A DNA stretch of 64,000 bases. Source: Bacteroidales bacterium (lineage in GTDB: Bacteria; Bacteroidota; Bacteroidia; Bacteroidales; P3). The position numbers and the translations under genes are program-made. The stretch is taken from assembly GCA_022482545.1 (NCBI GenBank), contig JAKVOZ010000005.1, positions 86,617 through 150,616 on the forward strand. Direction: 5' to 3'. A model generated the notes under the pieces. The model made no database searches. It worked only from the letters and a program-made list of their open reading frames with translations, and was not told where the DNA came from. Positions 1 through 8,717 of this stretch are shown here, piece by piece (position 1 is the stretch's first letter; each line of letters begins with the position of its first letter).

Positions 1-666
1 AAGATAGCTTCTTATGCTCAAAGAAGAGATTATCATTATGTTATTAAAGAAAAATTGAATAAAATAATAAAGGTTTTACAGACTCAATACTCTTGTTTGC
101 AGGCTGTTGCTTTTGTTGATACTGCTCCTATAATGGAAAAAGAGTGGGCAGTTAGATGTGGTTTGGGATGGATAGGAAAAAATTCTCTTTTAACAACAAA
201 ACATTTTGGTAATAAAATATTTATTGGCGAGATAATTTGTAATTATTCTTCTGACTATACAAAAGAAATTAAGAACTATTGTGGTTCTTGTCATATTTGT
301 GTTGATTCTTGTCCTAATAAAGCCATAAAAAACAATAAAACAATTAATTCTAATCTGTGTATATCATATCAAACAATTGAAAACAAGGAAGATGTGAATA
401 CAGATATTGATTTAAATAACTATATTTATGGTTGTGATATTTGTCTTAATGCTTGTATTTGGAATAATAAAGCAATTAAGATCAATAATCAAGATGATGA
501 TGTTAAAAGACTTGTTTGCAGTGTATTGAACGGTGCAGACAATAATACATTTGATGAAAATATATTCAGACTATTAAGAAAAATATCACCAATGAATCGT
601 ATAAAGATTAGTAAATTAATATCTAATATTTCAATTGTAAATCAACAAGATAAAAAAACGACGTAA
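1..666 (+). CDS. queG: Epoxyqueuosine reductase, 3' part (start is outside the window)
   Basis: QueG reduces epoxyqueuosine to queuosine in tRNA, the last step of Q34 synthesis, using cobalamin and two [4Fe-4S] clusters. The frame is open from base 1; codons before the TTG at 55 still read as QueG (a Q-R-R-D-Y-H segment matching the family's G-R-D-Y-H), so the gene begins upstream. Visible are the substrate-domain stretch RCGLGWIGKNSLL, a ferredoxin motif CGSCHICVDSCP near 280-315 and a second cluster CDICLNAC near 433-456. The usual CPWN ending of that motif is CIWN here. The gene converges on nqrF, and its stop codon lies inside the shared terminator stem. Confidence 0.93.
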   Translation, partial: KIASYAQRRDYHYVIKEKLNKIIKVLQTQYSCLQAVAFVDTAPIMEKEWAVRCGLGWIGKNSLLTTKHFGNKIFIGEIICNYSSDYTKEIKNYCGSCHICVDSCPNKAIKNNKTINSNLCISYQTIENKEDVNTDIDLNNYIYGCDICLNACIWNNKAIKINNQDDDVKRLVCSVLNGADNNTFDENIFRLLRKISPMNRIKISKLISNISIVNQQDKKTT

Positions 667-709
667 TATTTTATTAAAATGAGAAGTTAACAAAATATTA
701 CGTCGTTTT
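655..709. terminator. Bidirectional terminator between queG and nqrF
   Basis: A perfect 18-bp inverted repeat (arms 655-672 and 692-709, 19-nt loop) has an A-run on its left side and T's on its right, so it can act on both strands. It overlaps the queG stop codon at 664-666. Confidence 0.85.
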
Positions 710-727
710 ATTGATTTATATTAAATA

Positions 728-1969
728 TTAATTTCCAAAATCATCATAAAGAATATTTTCTTTTGGAACACCAAGATTATCTAACATATTAACCACTGCA
801 TCAATCATAGGTTTCGGACCGCAAAGATAATATTCTATTTCTTCGGGTTCTTTATGATTCTTCAAATAATTATCATAAATAACTTGGTGAATAAATCCTG
901 TGTATCCAGTCCAATTATCTTCTGGTTGTGGGTCTGATAAAGCAATGTTGTATGAGAAGTTAGGATTATCTTTTTCTATTTGTTTAAACTCATCAACGTA
1001 GAATAATTCTCTTAATGAACGACCTCCATACCAGAATGTAGCTTTTCTTTTAGTATGTTTAGTTAAGAATAGGTCAAAAATATGACTACGCATTGGAGCC
1101 ATTCCAACTCCACCTCCAATAAACATCATTTCTTTGTCAGTGTCTTTTATGAAAAATTCTCCATAAGGTCCAGATACAGTTACTTTATCTCCTGGTTTTA
1201 ACGACCAAATATATGAAGAGCAAACACCTGGATTAACTTTCATCATTTGTCCTTTCTTTCTATCAAATGGAGGAGTAGCTATTCTAATATTCAACATTAT
1301 TATATTATTCTCTGAAGGTCTATTAGCCATAGAATATGCACGGAAAACAGGTTCTGGATTTTTCATAACCAAATCCCACATTTTCATTTTATACCAGTCT
1401 TTTTTATATTTATCATTAACGTCAATATCTGTCTTATAATTTATTGTACAAGCAGGAACATCAATCTGAATATAGCCACCACTGCGGAAATTAAGAGTTT
1501 CATTGTCTGGCAATTTAACAACAAATTGTTTTATAAATGTTGCAACGTTGTCATTACTTACCACCTCACATTCCCACTTCTTAATACCAAATATACTTTC
1601 AGGTATCTGTATTTTTAAATCGTTTTTAACTTTAACCTGACAGCCTAAACGATAATTATCTTGTATTTGTTTGCGAGAGAAATGTGGTAATTCTGTTGGA
1701 AGAATATCACCTCCACCTTCTAATACTTGACATTTGCACATACCACAACTACCTTTGCCTCCGCAAGCAGAAGGAAGATATATTTTTTGTTCGCTAAGAG
1801 TAGATAGAAGAGAACTTCCTGTTGAAACTATAAGTTCTTTTTTGTCATTAATATTTATTTTAACTTCACCTTGTGGAACAAGTTTTTTTCTAGCATAGAG
1901 TAGAATAGCTACCAAAAGAATAACTATTGATAGAAAGATTACTATACTTATTATTATTATTTTTATCAT
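728..1969 (-). CDS. nqrF: Na+-translocating NADH:quinone reductase subunit F
   Basis: NqrF takes electrons from NADH through FAD to a [2Fe-2S] centre and feeds the Na+ pump. The 413-residue protein has one N-terminal membrane anchor (residues 2-26), a plant-type ferredoxin domain with Cys69, Cys75, Cys78 and Cys110, the FAD-binding motif RAYSMAN (residues 210-216) and an NAD-binding GGGVGMAP segment near residue 285, ending in the ferredoxin-reductase-type tail. Length and domain order match the family. It is the last gene of the nqrABCDEF operon and ends at the bidirectional terminator shared with queG. Confidence 0.97.
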   Translation of the reverse strand: MIKIIIISIVIFLSIVILLVAILLYARKKLVPQGEVKININDKKELIVSTGSSLLSTLSEQKIYLPSACGGKGSCGMCKCQVLEGGGDILPTELPHFSRKQIQDNYRLGCQVKVKNDLKIQIPESIFGIKKWECEVVSNDNVATFIKQFVVKLPDNETLNFRSGGYIQIDVPACTINYKTDIDVNDKYKKDWYKMKMWDLVMKNPEPVFRAYSMANRPSENNIIMLNIRIATPPFDRKKGQMMKVNPGVCSSYIWSLKPGDKVTVSGPYGEFFIKDTDKEMMFIGGGVGMAPMRSHIFDLFLTKHTKRKATFWYGGRSLRELFYVDEFKQIEKDNPNFSYNIALSDPQPEDNWTGYTGFIHQVIYDNYLKNHKEPEEIEYYLCGPKPMIDAVVNMLDNLGVPKENILYDDFGN

Positions 1970-2017
1970 AAAAATGAATCTTTATTATTTTTGTTGTTAT
2001 TTGTTTATTTTTCACAA

Positions 2018-2635
2018 TTATAATTTAATGCCAAGAAAACTCATAAAAGCAATTGCCATTAAACCTGTTATTATAAAAGATATGCCTAATCCTCGTAAGG
2101 CAGGAGGAATATTAGAATATCGCAATTTTTCTTTTATGGCTGCAATACTCACAATAGCTAATAACCAACCTATTCCTGACCCAAAAGAAAAAGCAAATAC
2201 TTGTCCAATATTTGAATAATCTCTTTCTTGCATAAATAGAGAACAACCAAGAATAGCACAATTCACAGCTATTAATGGGAGAAATATTCCAAGTTGATTA
2301 TAAAGTGTTGGTGAAACTTTCTCAATAAACATCTCAACAAGTTGAACAATAGCAGCAATAACAGATATGAATATAATGAATGAAAGGAAACTTAAATCTA
2401 CTTCTGCAAATTTGGGGCTAATCCACGTTAATGCACCTTTTTGAAGTAAATAGTTATCTATTAAATAATTTACAGGAACAGTTATAATTAAAACAAAAAC
2501 TACTGCTATTCCTAATCCCATAGATGTTTTTACTGTCTTTGATACTGCCAAATAGGAACACATTCCTAAGAAAAAGGCAAATATCATATTATCAATAAAT
2601 ATTGATTTTATGAATATATTAAATATTTCTTGCAT
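2018..2635 (-). CDS. nqrE: Na+-translocating NADH:quinone reductase subunit E
   Basis: An integral membrane subunit of Na+-NQR, 205 residues with about six hydrophobic helices. It keeps the two conserved cysteines, Cys26 (LGMCSYLAV) and Cys126 (VNCAILG), that in the family coordinate an intramembrane iron centre with the matching pair in NqrD. It ends in the family's typical FMSFLG tail. It is 26 nt downstream of nqrD in the operon. It is homologous to RnfA, but its place in a full nqr operon fixes the assignment. Confidence 0.96.
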   Translation of the reverse strand: MQEIFNIFIKSIFIDNMIFAFFLGMCSYLAVSKTVKTSMGLGIAVVFVLIITVPVNYLIDNYLLQKGALTWISPKFAEVDLSFLSFIIFISVIAAIVQLVEMFIEKVSPTLYNQLGIFLPLIAVNCAILGCSLFMQERDYSNIGQVFAFSFGSGIGWLLAIVSIAAIKEKLRYSNIPPALRGLGISFIITGLMAIAFMSFLGIKL

Positions 2636-2661
2636 GATTTCTTATAATTTTTTATTTGTTT

Positions 2662-3333
2662 TTAATCTTTTTCGCATAAATCTTTATCTTTACTTCTATG
2701 AATCCATATAATAATTCCTAAAAGGATTAAAGCCATAGGAGGCATTATCATAAGACCATTATTTGAATATCCTGCATCATAAAAACTTTGAGGAATAATC
2801 TTGTATCCCCATAAAGTTCCGCTACCAAATAATTCTCTTATAAATCCAACAACGAAAAGAATTATAGCATATCCTAAACCATTACCAAAACCATCAATCA
2901 TTGAAGGAATAGGTTTGTGATTCATAGCAAAAGCTTCTAATCTTCCCATAACAATACAATTAGTTATTATCAAACCGACAAATACTGATAATTGTTTGCT
3001 CACATCATAAACAAAAGCTTTAAGCACTTGATCAACAATGATAACAAGTAATGAAACAATTATTAACTGTACTATTATTCTTATTCTTGGTGGAATAGTG
3101 TTTCTTATTAGAGAAATAATAAGATTAGAGAACATTACAACGACAGTTACTGATATTGCCATTACAACAGCAGGTTGCAATTTGGCAGTTACAGCAAGTG
3201 TTGAGCAAACTCCTAAAACTTGAACTAATATAGGGTTTTCCTTACTTAAAGGATTTTTTATTAGTTTCATATTCTTTGCACTAAACAAAGATTCTTTTTC
3301 TTTTTTATCATTATTATTCATAATCTCGCTCAT
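2662..3333 (-). CDS. nqrD: Na+-translocating NADH:quinone reductase subunit D
   Basis: A membrane subunit of Na+-NQR, 223 residues with six predicted helices after a charged N-terminal tail of about 30 residues. Cys43 (LGVCSTLAV) and Cys126 (TNCIVMGR) are the conserved iron-centre ligands paired with those of NqrE. The start codon at 3333 directly abuts the nqrC stop codon at 3334, which indicates translational coupling. It is homologous to RnfE but is embedded in nqrC-nqrE order. Confidence 0.96.
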   Translation of the reverse strand: MSEIMNNNDKKEKESLFSAKNMKLIKNPLSKENPILVQVLGVCSTLAVTAKLQPAVVMAISVTVVVMFSNLIISLIRNTIPPRIRIIVQLIIVSLLVIIVDQVLKAFVYDVSKQLSVFVGLIITNCIVMGRLEAFAMNHKPIPSMIDGFGNGLGYAIILFVVGFIRELFGSGTLWGYKIIPQSFYDAGYSNNGLMIMPPMALILLGIIIWIHRSKDKDLCEKD

Positions 3334-4068
3334 TTATTTTTTCATACTATTAAAATATGGTATATAAAATCTTAAACATTTATCAATCATATTTGAAACA
3401 CCTTTAGATGTTAATGTAGCACCACTAAGAGCATCAACTTTATGAGGATTATTCATATCAGCCCGCTTTTCTACTGTAACAGAAGTGAAATTGTTTTCTT
3501 CAAATATTGTCTTTCCTTTAAATTGATTTTGAAATTTGCTTGTTGTTATTTCAGCTCCAAGTCCTGGTGTTTCGCTTTTGTGATCAAAATTAACTCCAAC
3601 AATTGTTTTCATATCATCTTTTAATGCAACATTTCCCCATATTCCTCCCCAAAGACCATTGCCTATCATAGGAATAACATAATATTTCTGTCCATCTTTC
3701 TCACATTCATAAACAGGAAGACAAGCAGACATATCACCTTTTTTTATTTTCTCAAACTGATCTTTAATCACAATATCAAAAGGTCTTATTTTGCCATTTA
3801 ATTTACCATTAACATATGAGCTAACTATATCTCCTTTAATATTAATTGCATATTCTTTTGTGAAATATTTGTTATAAAGTTCTTCTGCATTCTTTGCGTT
3901 TGAAGAAATATTAACAGAAGACAATAATTGTTGTTTTTTCTCTACTCTTATGTTTTTTTCTTGGAAAGGTTTTAAACCAACAGCAGCCACAGCCAATATT
4001 ACTGCTGCAACTATTACCAAGACAGCAGAATAAATAAATATATATTTATTACTAAATTTAGTTTTCAT
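3334..4068 (-). CDS. nqrC: Na+-translocating NADH:quinone reductase subunit C
   Basis: NqrC carries covalently bound FMN on the periplasmic side of Na+-NQR. The 244-residue protein has one N-terminal membrane helix (residues 9-30) and, near the C-terminus, the ApbE flavinylation motif DALSGAT, with Thr218 as the expected FMN-bearing residue. The segment G-E/T-P-G-L-G-A typical of the FMN-binding fold is present (SETPGLGAEI). It lies 14 nt after nqrB. No apbE gene, needed for flavin attachment, is in the window. Confidence 0.96.
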   Translation of the reverse strand: MKTKFSNKYIFIYSAVLVIVAAVILAVAAVGLKPFQEKNIRVEKKQQLLSSVNISSNAKNAEELYNKYFTKEYAINIKGDIVSSYVNGKLNGKIRPFDIVIKDQFEKIKKGDMSACLPVYECEKDGQKYYVIPMIGNGLWGGIWGNVALKDDMKTIVGVNFDHKSETPGLGAEITTSKFQNQFKGKTIFEENNFTSVTVEKRADMNNPHKVDALSGATLTSKGVSNMIDKCLRFYIPYFNSMKK

Positions 4069-4082
4069 TTCTTTCTAATATT

Positions 4083-5234
4083 TTATTTGTTAATCAGTAA
4101 AGCTTTCTCTCTTTTCTTTCTATGGTTTATGTTTGCTTGAACGACATAATAATCAATAAGTGGAGCAAACACATTCATAAGTAGGATTGCTAACATCATA
4201 CCTTCTGGATATGCAGGATTAACAACACGAATCAATACTGTCATAGTTCCAATTAGAAAACCATAAATATATTTTCCTTTATTTGTTTGTGCGGCTGTAA
4301 CAGGGTCTGTCGCCATAAAAACAGCTCCAAAAGCAAATCCTCCCATTACGAAATGATAATAGAAAGGAAGTTGCATATAGTTGTTTGTTCCAAAGATATT
4401 AAATATTATGCCCATAACAGCACCGCCAACAAATACTGATAACATAACTCTCCATGAAGCCATATTTGTTATCAATAAAATGATTGCTCCTAAAAGTATT
4501 GCTATCAAAGATGTTTCTCCAACACTTCCAGGTATTAGTCCTGTCATCATATCAAATAAACTATTCGTTGGAACATTTGCTCCTGCCATCATTTGAGATA
4601 AAGGTGTTGCTCCTGAAAACGCATCAGATTTATCACATATCCAAACCATATCTCCACTCATCTGTGCAGGATAAGAAAAGAAAAGGAAAGCCCTTGCTAC
4701 TAATGCAGGATTAAGAAAATTCATTCCTGTTCCTCCAAAAACTTCCTTGCCGATAACAACAGCAAATGCAACAGCTATTGCTAATTGCCAAAGAGGTACA
4801 TCAGGTGGGCAAATAAGCGGTATAATAAATCCAGTTACAAGATAGCCTTCTGCAACTTCTTCACCTCTTATCTGTGCAAAAATAAATTCTATCGCAAGAC
4901 CAACAACATAAGAAACAATAATAAGTGGTAATATCTTCAAGAAACCATACCAAAACATTGTCCAAAAACTAACTACTTCTCCATGAGAAAGAAAATGTTG
5001 ATAGCCCACGTTAAACATACCAAACAACATTGCTGGTACTAATGCTATGACAACAATAATCATAGCCCTTTTCATATCTATTGCATCTCTAAAATGAGAA
5101 CCACTACTTGCCGTTCTATTACTAACAAATGCAAATGACTCAAACGCATCAAAAGTAGAACGTAACCAATGATACTTTCCTCCTTTTTCTACGTTGTGTC
5201 TTTGATTGTTAAAAAACTTTTCTACAAAATTCAT
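4083..5234 (-). CDS. nqrB: Na+-translocating NADH:quinone reductase subunit B
   Basis: The main membrane subunit of Na+-NQR, which holds a covalent FMN and riboflavin and is thought to form part of the Na+ path. The 383-residue protein has roughly ten hydrophobic helices. The flavinylation motif DAFSGAT, followed by PLS, is intact, and the quinone/riboflavin-side signatures F-L-N-P-A-L-V-A-R and MATDPVTAAQT are present. It lies 33 nt after nqrA in the operon. Its paralogue rnfD is at 26798-27757. Confidence 0.97.
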   Translation of the reverse strand: MNFVEKFFNNQRHNVEKGGKYHWLRSTFDAFESFAFVSNRTASSGSHFRDAIDMKRAMIIVVIALVPAMLFGMFNVGYQHFLSHGEVVSFWTMFWYGFLKILPLIIVSYVVGLAIEFIFAQIRGEEVAEGYLVTGFIIPLICPPDVPLWQLAIAVAFAVVIGKEVFGGTGMNFLNPALVARAFLFFSYPAQMSGDMVWICDKSDAFSGATPLSQMMAGANVPTNSLFDMMTGLIPGSVGETSLIAILLGAIILLITNMASWRVMLSVFVGGAVMGIIFNIFGTNNYMQLPFYYHFVMGGFAFGAVFMATDPVTAAQTNKGKYIYGFLIGTMTVLIRVVNPAYPEGMMLAILLMNVFAPLIDYYVVQANINHRKKREKALLINK

Positions 5235-5267
5235 ATCTTTTGTTTATCTTTTTAATCATTAACTATG

Positions 5268-6629
5268 TTATTCTCCCATTTCTTTACGCATCAATTCTAA
5301 TCCATTGCGTATTATTTCTTGAATATCTGTTTTGGAAACATCAATAACTTCACACAAAGCAAAATCTTCACTATCCACTTCATAAATACCAAGATTCTCC
5401 ATAAGGTCTATATCACCTACAATACATGCTTTAATGAGTTGAAGTGGGTAAATATCCATTGGCAAAACTTTTTCAAACTCTCCCGTAAATACAAATGCAC
5501 GTTTGCCGCCATGAATATTAGAATCAATACTAAAAGGTTTATTACAATGATTTATAAACAATCCACGAGGATAAGTATGAGAAAAACTAAACTTGTTTAA
5601 GCCTAATTTCAACCAACCTAATCCTTCATAATAATCACCTTCTTTTATTACTGTTATTTGATTGTCATAAAACGAAAGATAACCATCTTGTTCTATTTTA
5701 GTCCCTGTTAAAACATTGCCACTGATAAACCTTAAATGATTTTCCTTATTAACATTATCTTTAACAATGTTGTCAATAGATGTTCCTCTTTTAACTCTAT
5801 AATAACAAGGATTAAGTACTTGCTCTCCCGTTAAGGCAATTATTTTGTCAGCATCGTACTTTCCCTCCAAAAATAACTTACCTATCGTTTTCACATCTTG
5901 AATATTAACGTACCAAATCCTTTCTCCTTTATTTATTGGTGAGATTTTCTCGGCTTGAATAGAAACATTTCCATAAGGATGCTTGCCATAAAAAGTATTT
6001 ATCTCAACATTGTTAAGACTTAATATATCTTGACTTGTTATCTCTTTATTAACATTAAGATAAATTGGTACATCAACCATTTTTTTTAAAGCATCAATAC
6101 CTACTTGTAGCGATGCTTTTTCTCCTTGTAGCAATATATTGTAATCTGGTGCTAATGGAGAAGAATCAAACCCTGAAACAATGATATACTTTGGCTTTGA
6201 TTCTGTATTGGGAATAACAGAATAAGGTCGCTGACGAATAAGTGGCCAAACACCACTATCAATCATCTTATTCTTTATTTCTTCTGGGGATAAAGTAGCA
6301 ATACTCTCTGATTTATAATCAAGATAGGAGTCTTGCTTGTCGCTCTTTATCTTTATTTCTTGAATGATTCTTTTTTCACCTCTTTTTATTTCGGTTACTT
6401 CTCCGCTAATTGGTGAAACAAACTTTATGTTTGGCTTTTCTTTTGCATAGAATATAGGCGTTCCTATTTTAACCTTGTCTCCAATATCAACAAGAAGTTT
6501 TGGTGTAACGCCAATATAATCTAATGGTTTTAAAGCATAAGAATCTTCATTTATAGTTTTTATATCGTTTTTCGCTTGCCCATACAAGTGAATATCTAAA
6601 CCATTATGAATTTTAATAGCTTTTGACAT
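5268..6629 (-). CDS. nqrA: Na+-translocating NADH:quinone reductase subunit A
   Basis: A cytoplasmic, RnfC-like subunit that caps NqrB near the quinone site. The 453-residue protein opens with the family hallmark of a short strand followed by GLDIHLYG and a barrel-sandwich segment (G-D-K-V-K-I-G-T-P). It has no cysteine-rich ferredoxin motifs, which separates it from RnfC at 27795-29126. It is the first gene of nqrABCDEF. The 134 bp between it and the divergent exosortase gene must hold both promoters; I could not find a clear TAnnTTTG box on the minus strand. Confidence 0.96.
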   Translation of the reverse strand: MSKAIKIHNGLDIHLYGQAKNDIKTINEDSYALKPLDYIGVTPKLLVDIGDKVKIGTPIFYAKEKPNIKFVSPISGEVTEIKRGEKRIIQEIKIKSDKQDSYLDYKSESIATLSPEEIKNKMIDSGVWPLIRQRPYSVIPNTESKPKYIIVSGFDSSPLAPDYNILLQGEKASLQVGIDALKKMVDVPIYLNVNKEITSQDILSLNNVEINTFYGKHPYGNVSIQAEKISPINKGERIWYVNIQDVKTIGKLFLEGKYDADKIIALTGEQVLNPCYYRVKRGTSIDNIVKDNVNKENHLRFISGNVLTGTKIEQDGYLSFYDNQITVIKEGDYYEGLGWLKLGLNKFSFSHTYPRGLFINHCNKPFSIDSNIHGGKRAFVFTGEFEKVLPMDIYPLQLIKACIVGDIDLMENLGIYEVDSEDFALCEVIDVSKTDIQEIIRNGLELMRKEMGE

Positions 6630-6750
6630 ATATTTTATTATTAAATTTATTTTTATTCCTTTAAAATATCTGTCATATTAAAACTAATTTTGTGTCCTAA
6701 TTATTATAATAAAATGTTACTATTATTTAATAAGAAGCAATATTTTTTCT

Positions 6751-6758
6751 TACTTTTG
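6751..6758 (+). promoter_or_regulatory. Promoter -7 box (TACTTTTG) for the exosortase gene
   Basis: This matches the Bacteroidota -7 consensus TAnnTTTG. A near match to the -33 TTTG (TTTA at 6726-6729) lies about 21 bp upstream. The box ends only 5 nt before the ATG at 6764, so the transcript would start at or just before the start codon. Confidence 0.65.
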
Positions 6759-6763
6759 CAACC

Positions 6764-7387
6764 ATGAAAATTGTTGATAGAATAAAAACAGAGATAAATT
6801 ATATTAAGAATGATGATAGTCTAAGAAAGATTACCAAAGATGTTTTCTTATTATTTCTTGCCACAATAGCGTTTCACTTTCTTTATTGGACAACAGATAT
6901 GAATCATTGGATATTTGGACCATGGACAAGTGAGATATTTAATTTTTTTAGTAGCGTTGCATATAAATGTAGTTTGCCTTTGTGCCATGCTTTCATTGAT
7001 AAACCTTTTGTTGAGGTTCAAGACAGTTTCTTTTTCTATCAAACCAACAAGATGGGAGTAAGAATCTATGATAGCGTTATGAGAGTTGAGGCAGATTGTT
7101 CAGCAATAAAACAATTATTACAGTTTCTTCTTTTAATGATTCTTTGTTCTGGTATTTGGTGGCGAAAAATCATTTATTTTGTTTGTGGAAGCATCATCAT
7201 TTTGTTTTTCAATGTTGTAAGGATATTTCTTTTGACGTGGTTGTTTGCTGACAATCCTGATATGTTTCAATCAATCCACGATTGGATAGCAAGACCATTA
7301 ATGTATGTTGTCATCTTTTCTTTGTGGGGAATATGGATAACGTATTTTGCTTACAAGAAAAAGGACAGCCAAACTTCAAAAGAATAA
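6764..7387 (+). CDS. Exosortase/archaeosortase-family transpeptidase (orphan)
   Basis: A 207-residue multi-pass membrane protein with about five to six helices. The family's catalytic pattern is visible: Cys112 in DCSAIKQ, Arg153 in FNVVRIF and His172 in IHDWI. Exosortases cut C-terminal sorting tails of surface proteins at the membrane and pass them to an acceptor. No substrate with a PEP-CTERM-like tail is encoded nearby, and this organism also has T9SS cargo. It stands alone, divergent from nqrA and followed by a repeat array. The family assignment is secure from the triad and topology; subfamily and substrate are unknown. Confidence 0.82.
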   Translation: MKIVDRIKTEINYIKNDDSLRKITKDVFLLFLATIAFHFLYWTTDMNHWIFGPWTSEIFNFFSSVAYKCSLPLCHAFIDKPFVEVQDSFFFYQTNKMGVRIYDSVMRVEADCSAIKQLLQFLLLMILCSGIWWRKIIYFVCGSIIILFFNVVRIFLLTWLFADNPDMFQSIHDWIARPLMYVVIFSLWGIWITYFAYKKKDSQTSKE

Positions 7388-7458
7388 TAATCAATTAGCT
7401 AATTATCAAATTGTTTCATTAAGATACAAAATTATTTTAATGCTTTATAAGTATTATA

Positions 7459-7556
7459 ATGCCATTTTGTTAATAACATAATGCCATTCTATTGCAACAA
7501 AATGCCATTATGTTGTCATCATAATGCCATTCTATCACTAATATAATGCCATTTTG
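7459..7556 (+). repeat. Five direct repeats (~22 bp) with core ATGCCATT
   Basis: The 8-bp core ATGCCATT begins at 7459, 7481, 7502, 7524 and 7546, spaced 22, 21, 22 and 22 bp. Most units read A(T/A)AATGCCATT followed by CTAT or TTGT. The array fills the middle of the 321-bp gap 7388-7708. Two-helical-turn spacing puts all cores on one face of the DNA, as in iterons or operator arrays. Confidence 0.85.
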
Positions 7557-7676
7557 TTTTAATAGAATAAGAAAACAATTTATTGAAATCAAAAAATAAC
7601 TTACTCTTTCTTTGTTCTACACTAAATAAAACTAAGATTTATCTTCGTTTGACAGCATATTTTTAAAATAATATAT

Positions 7677-7684
7677 TACTTTTG
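7677..7684 (+). promoter_or_regulatory. Promoter -7 box (TACTTTTG) for the GldN-like pair
   Basis: This matches TAnnTTTG and lies 24 nt before the ATG at 7709. A TTTGACA stretch begins at 7648, but with a 25-bp spacer, longer than usual, so the upstream element is uncertain. Confidence 0.55.
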
Positions 7685-7708
7685 CATTGTTTTTTAAAGA
7701 ATAATAAT

Positions 7709-8713
7709 ATGAAAAAGCTGATACTGATTAGTTTAATGCTGATACCCTTTGCGGTTTTCTCTCAAAACAAACTGCTTACCAAGAAAATAGTTTATTCTGT
7801 GCCAATTGTACAGACAAATATTCATAATACGATTGGCAAAGACTCTATTTCCTATAATTATCTTGTTAATAGACGGTTTTGGTGGGAAGCAATAGACAAT
7901 GTTCTTCAACAAGCAAAGAACAAGACTATTGTTTTGCATAATTTTCATGGCGACACGATAGCGTATGATTCAATGATAAATAATCTTAATCGCCAATTGA
8001 CAAAAAGTTTTAAAAGAACGTTTTCTAAGAAAGAAATACAAGATGTGTTTGATAATGAAATCAGGGAGATAAAGTTTGAAGAGCAATGGACGTATAATAC
8101 AAACACTATGCTGATTGATAAAGTGGTAACAGCGTTTTGTCCAGTCATAACAAGGGATAGCGTTGCTTACTCTGACCAAGAGATAAAAGCCGAACATGGA
8201 TTTGCGTTTGATATTGGTTGGATTTACCCTAAGAGTAATAAGAACACAAACGATACTACTCTTATTTGCAGAAACATTCAGTATACAATACCTATATATA
8301 ATCAAAAGCCATATAAATGGTGGGATAACAATCTTGAAGCCGAGTATTCAATACCATATTTTTCTCTTATGCTATCAAAGGCAGAAAAAGGTGAGGTTTT
8401 AACGTTTGAAGACCCTAATTCTGCTGAGGCTTTTACTAAACCTAACGTAGTGAAAAGAAGAGAGATGAAAAAAGTTGTTCCTATCTATAAGACAGATAAA
8501 AATAATGAAGAACAGATTAATGATACAACGGTAGTGGTTCGTTATGAGGTTGAAAATATTGATTGTTTGCGTTTTGGGGAAGAAATATATTTTGATAAGA
8601 GTTCTTGTAATTTTATAAAGAATACAAATTATGTTGCTCCGGTAATACGTATTTATAGCGACAAAGGAGAGTTTAGAGGTTTTTATCCGCTTTATTATAT
8701 TAGAAAAAAGTAA
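7709..8713 (+). CDS. Secreted GldN-like protein, copy 1
   Basis: The start was set at 7709 because MKKLILISLMLIPFAVFSQ is a clear signal peptide; an in-frame ATG at 7682 would add nine unlikely residues. The mature protein (about 315 residues) has two similar halves. Each has a segment of the form E-x-W/I-x-(Y/F)-(D/N) then a basic strand ending A-x-C/V-P and a (W/L)-(I/Y)-Y-P/I motif (GWIYPKS; FYPLYYI). This resembles the repeated core of gliding/T9SS protein GldN/PorN, but similarity is weak and by eye. The 323-residue paralogue follows after 4 bp. Function unknown; likely periplasmic or envelope. Confidence 0.6.
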   Translation: MKKLILISLMLIPFAVFSQNKLLTKKIVYSVPIVQTNIHNTIGKDSISYNYLVNRRFWWEAIDNVLQQAKNKTIVLHNFHGDTIAYDSMINNLNRQLTKSFKRTFSKKEIQDVFDNEIREIKFEEQWTYNTNTMLIDKVVTAFCPVITRDSVAYSDQEIKAEHGFAFDIGWIYPKSNKNTNDTTLICRNIQYTIPIYNQKPYKWWDNNLEAEYSIPYFSLMLSKAEKGEVLTFEDPNSAEAFTKPNVVKRREMKKVVPIYKTDKNNEEQINDTTVVVRYEVENIDCLRFGEEIYFDKSSCNFIKNTNYVAPVIRIYSDKGEFRGFYPLYYIRKK

Positions 8714-8717
8714 AAAG

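Noticed and set aside
7459..7556. CRISPR array
   Set aside because: The repeated core is only 8-11 bp and the spacing 21-22 bp, leaving no real spacers; no cas genes nearby.
7682..7708. ATG at 7682 as start of GldN-like copy 1
   Set aside because: It overlaps the promoter region and adds residues before a complete signal peptide at 7709.
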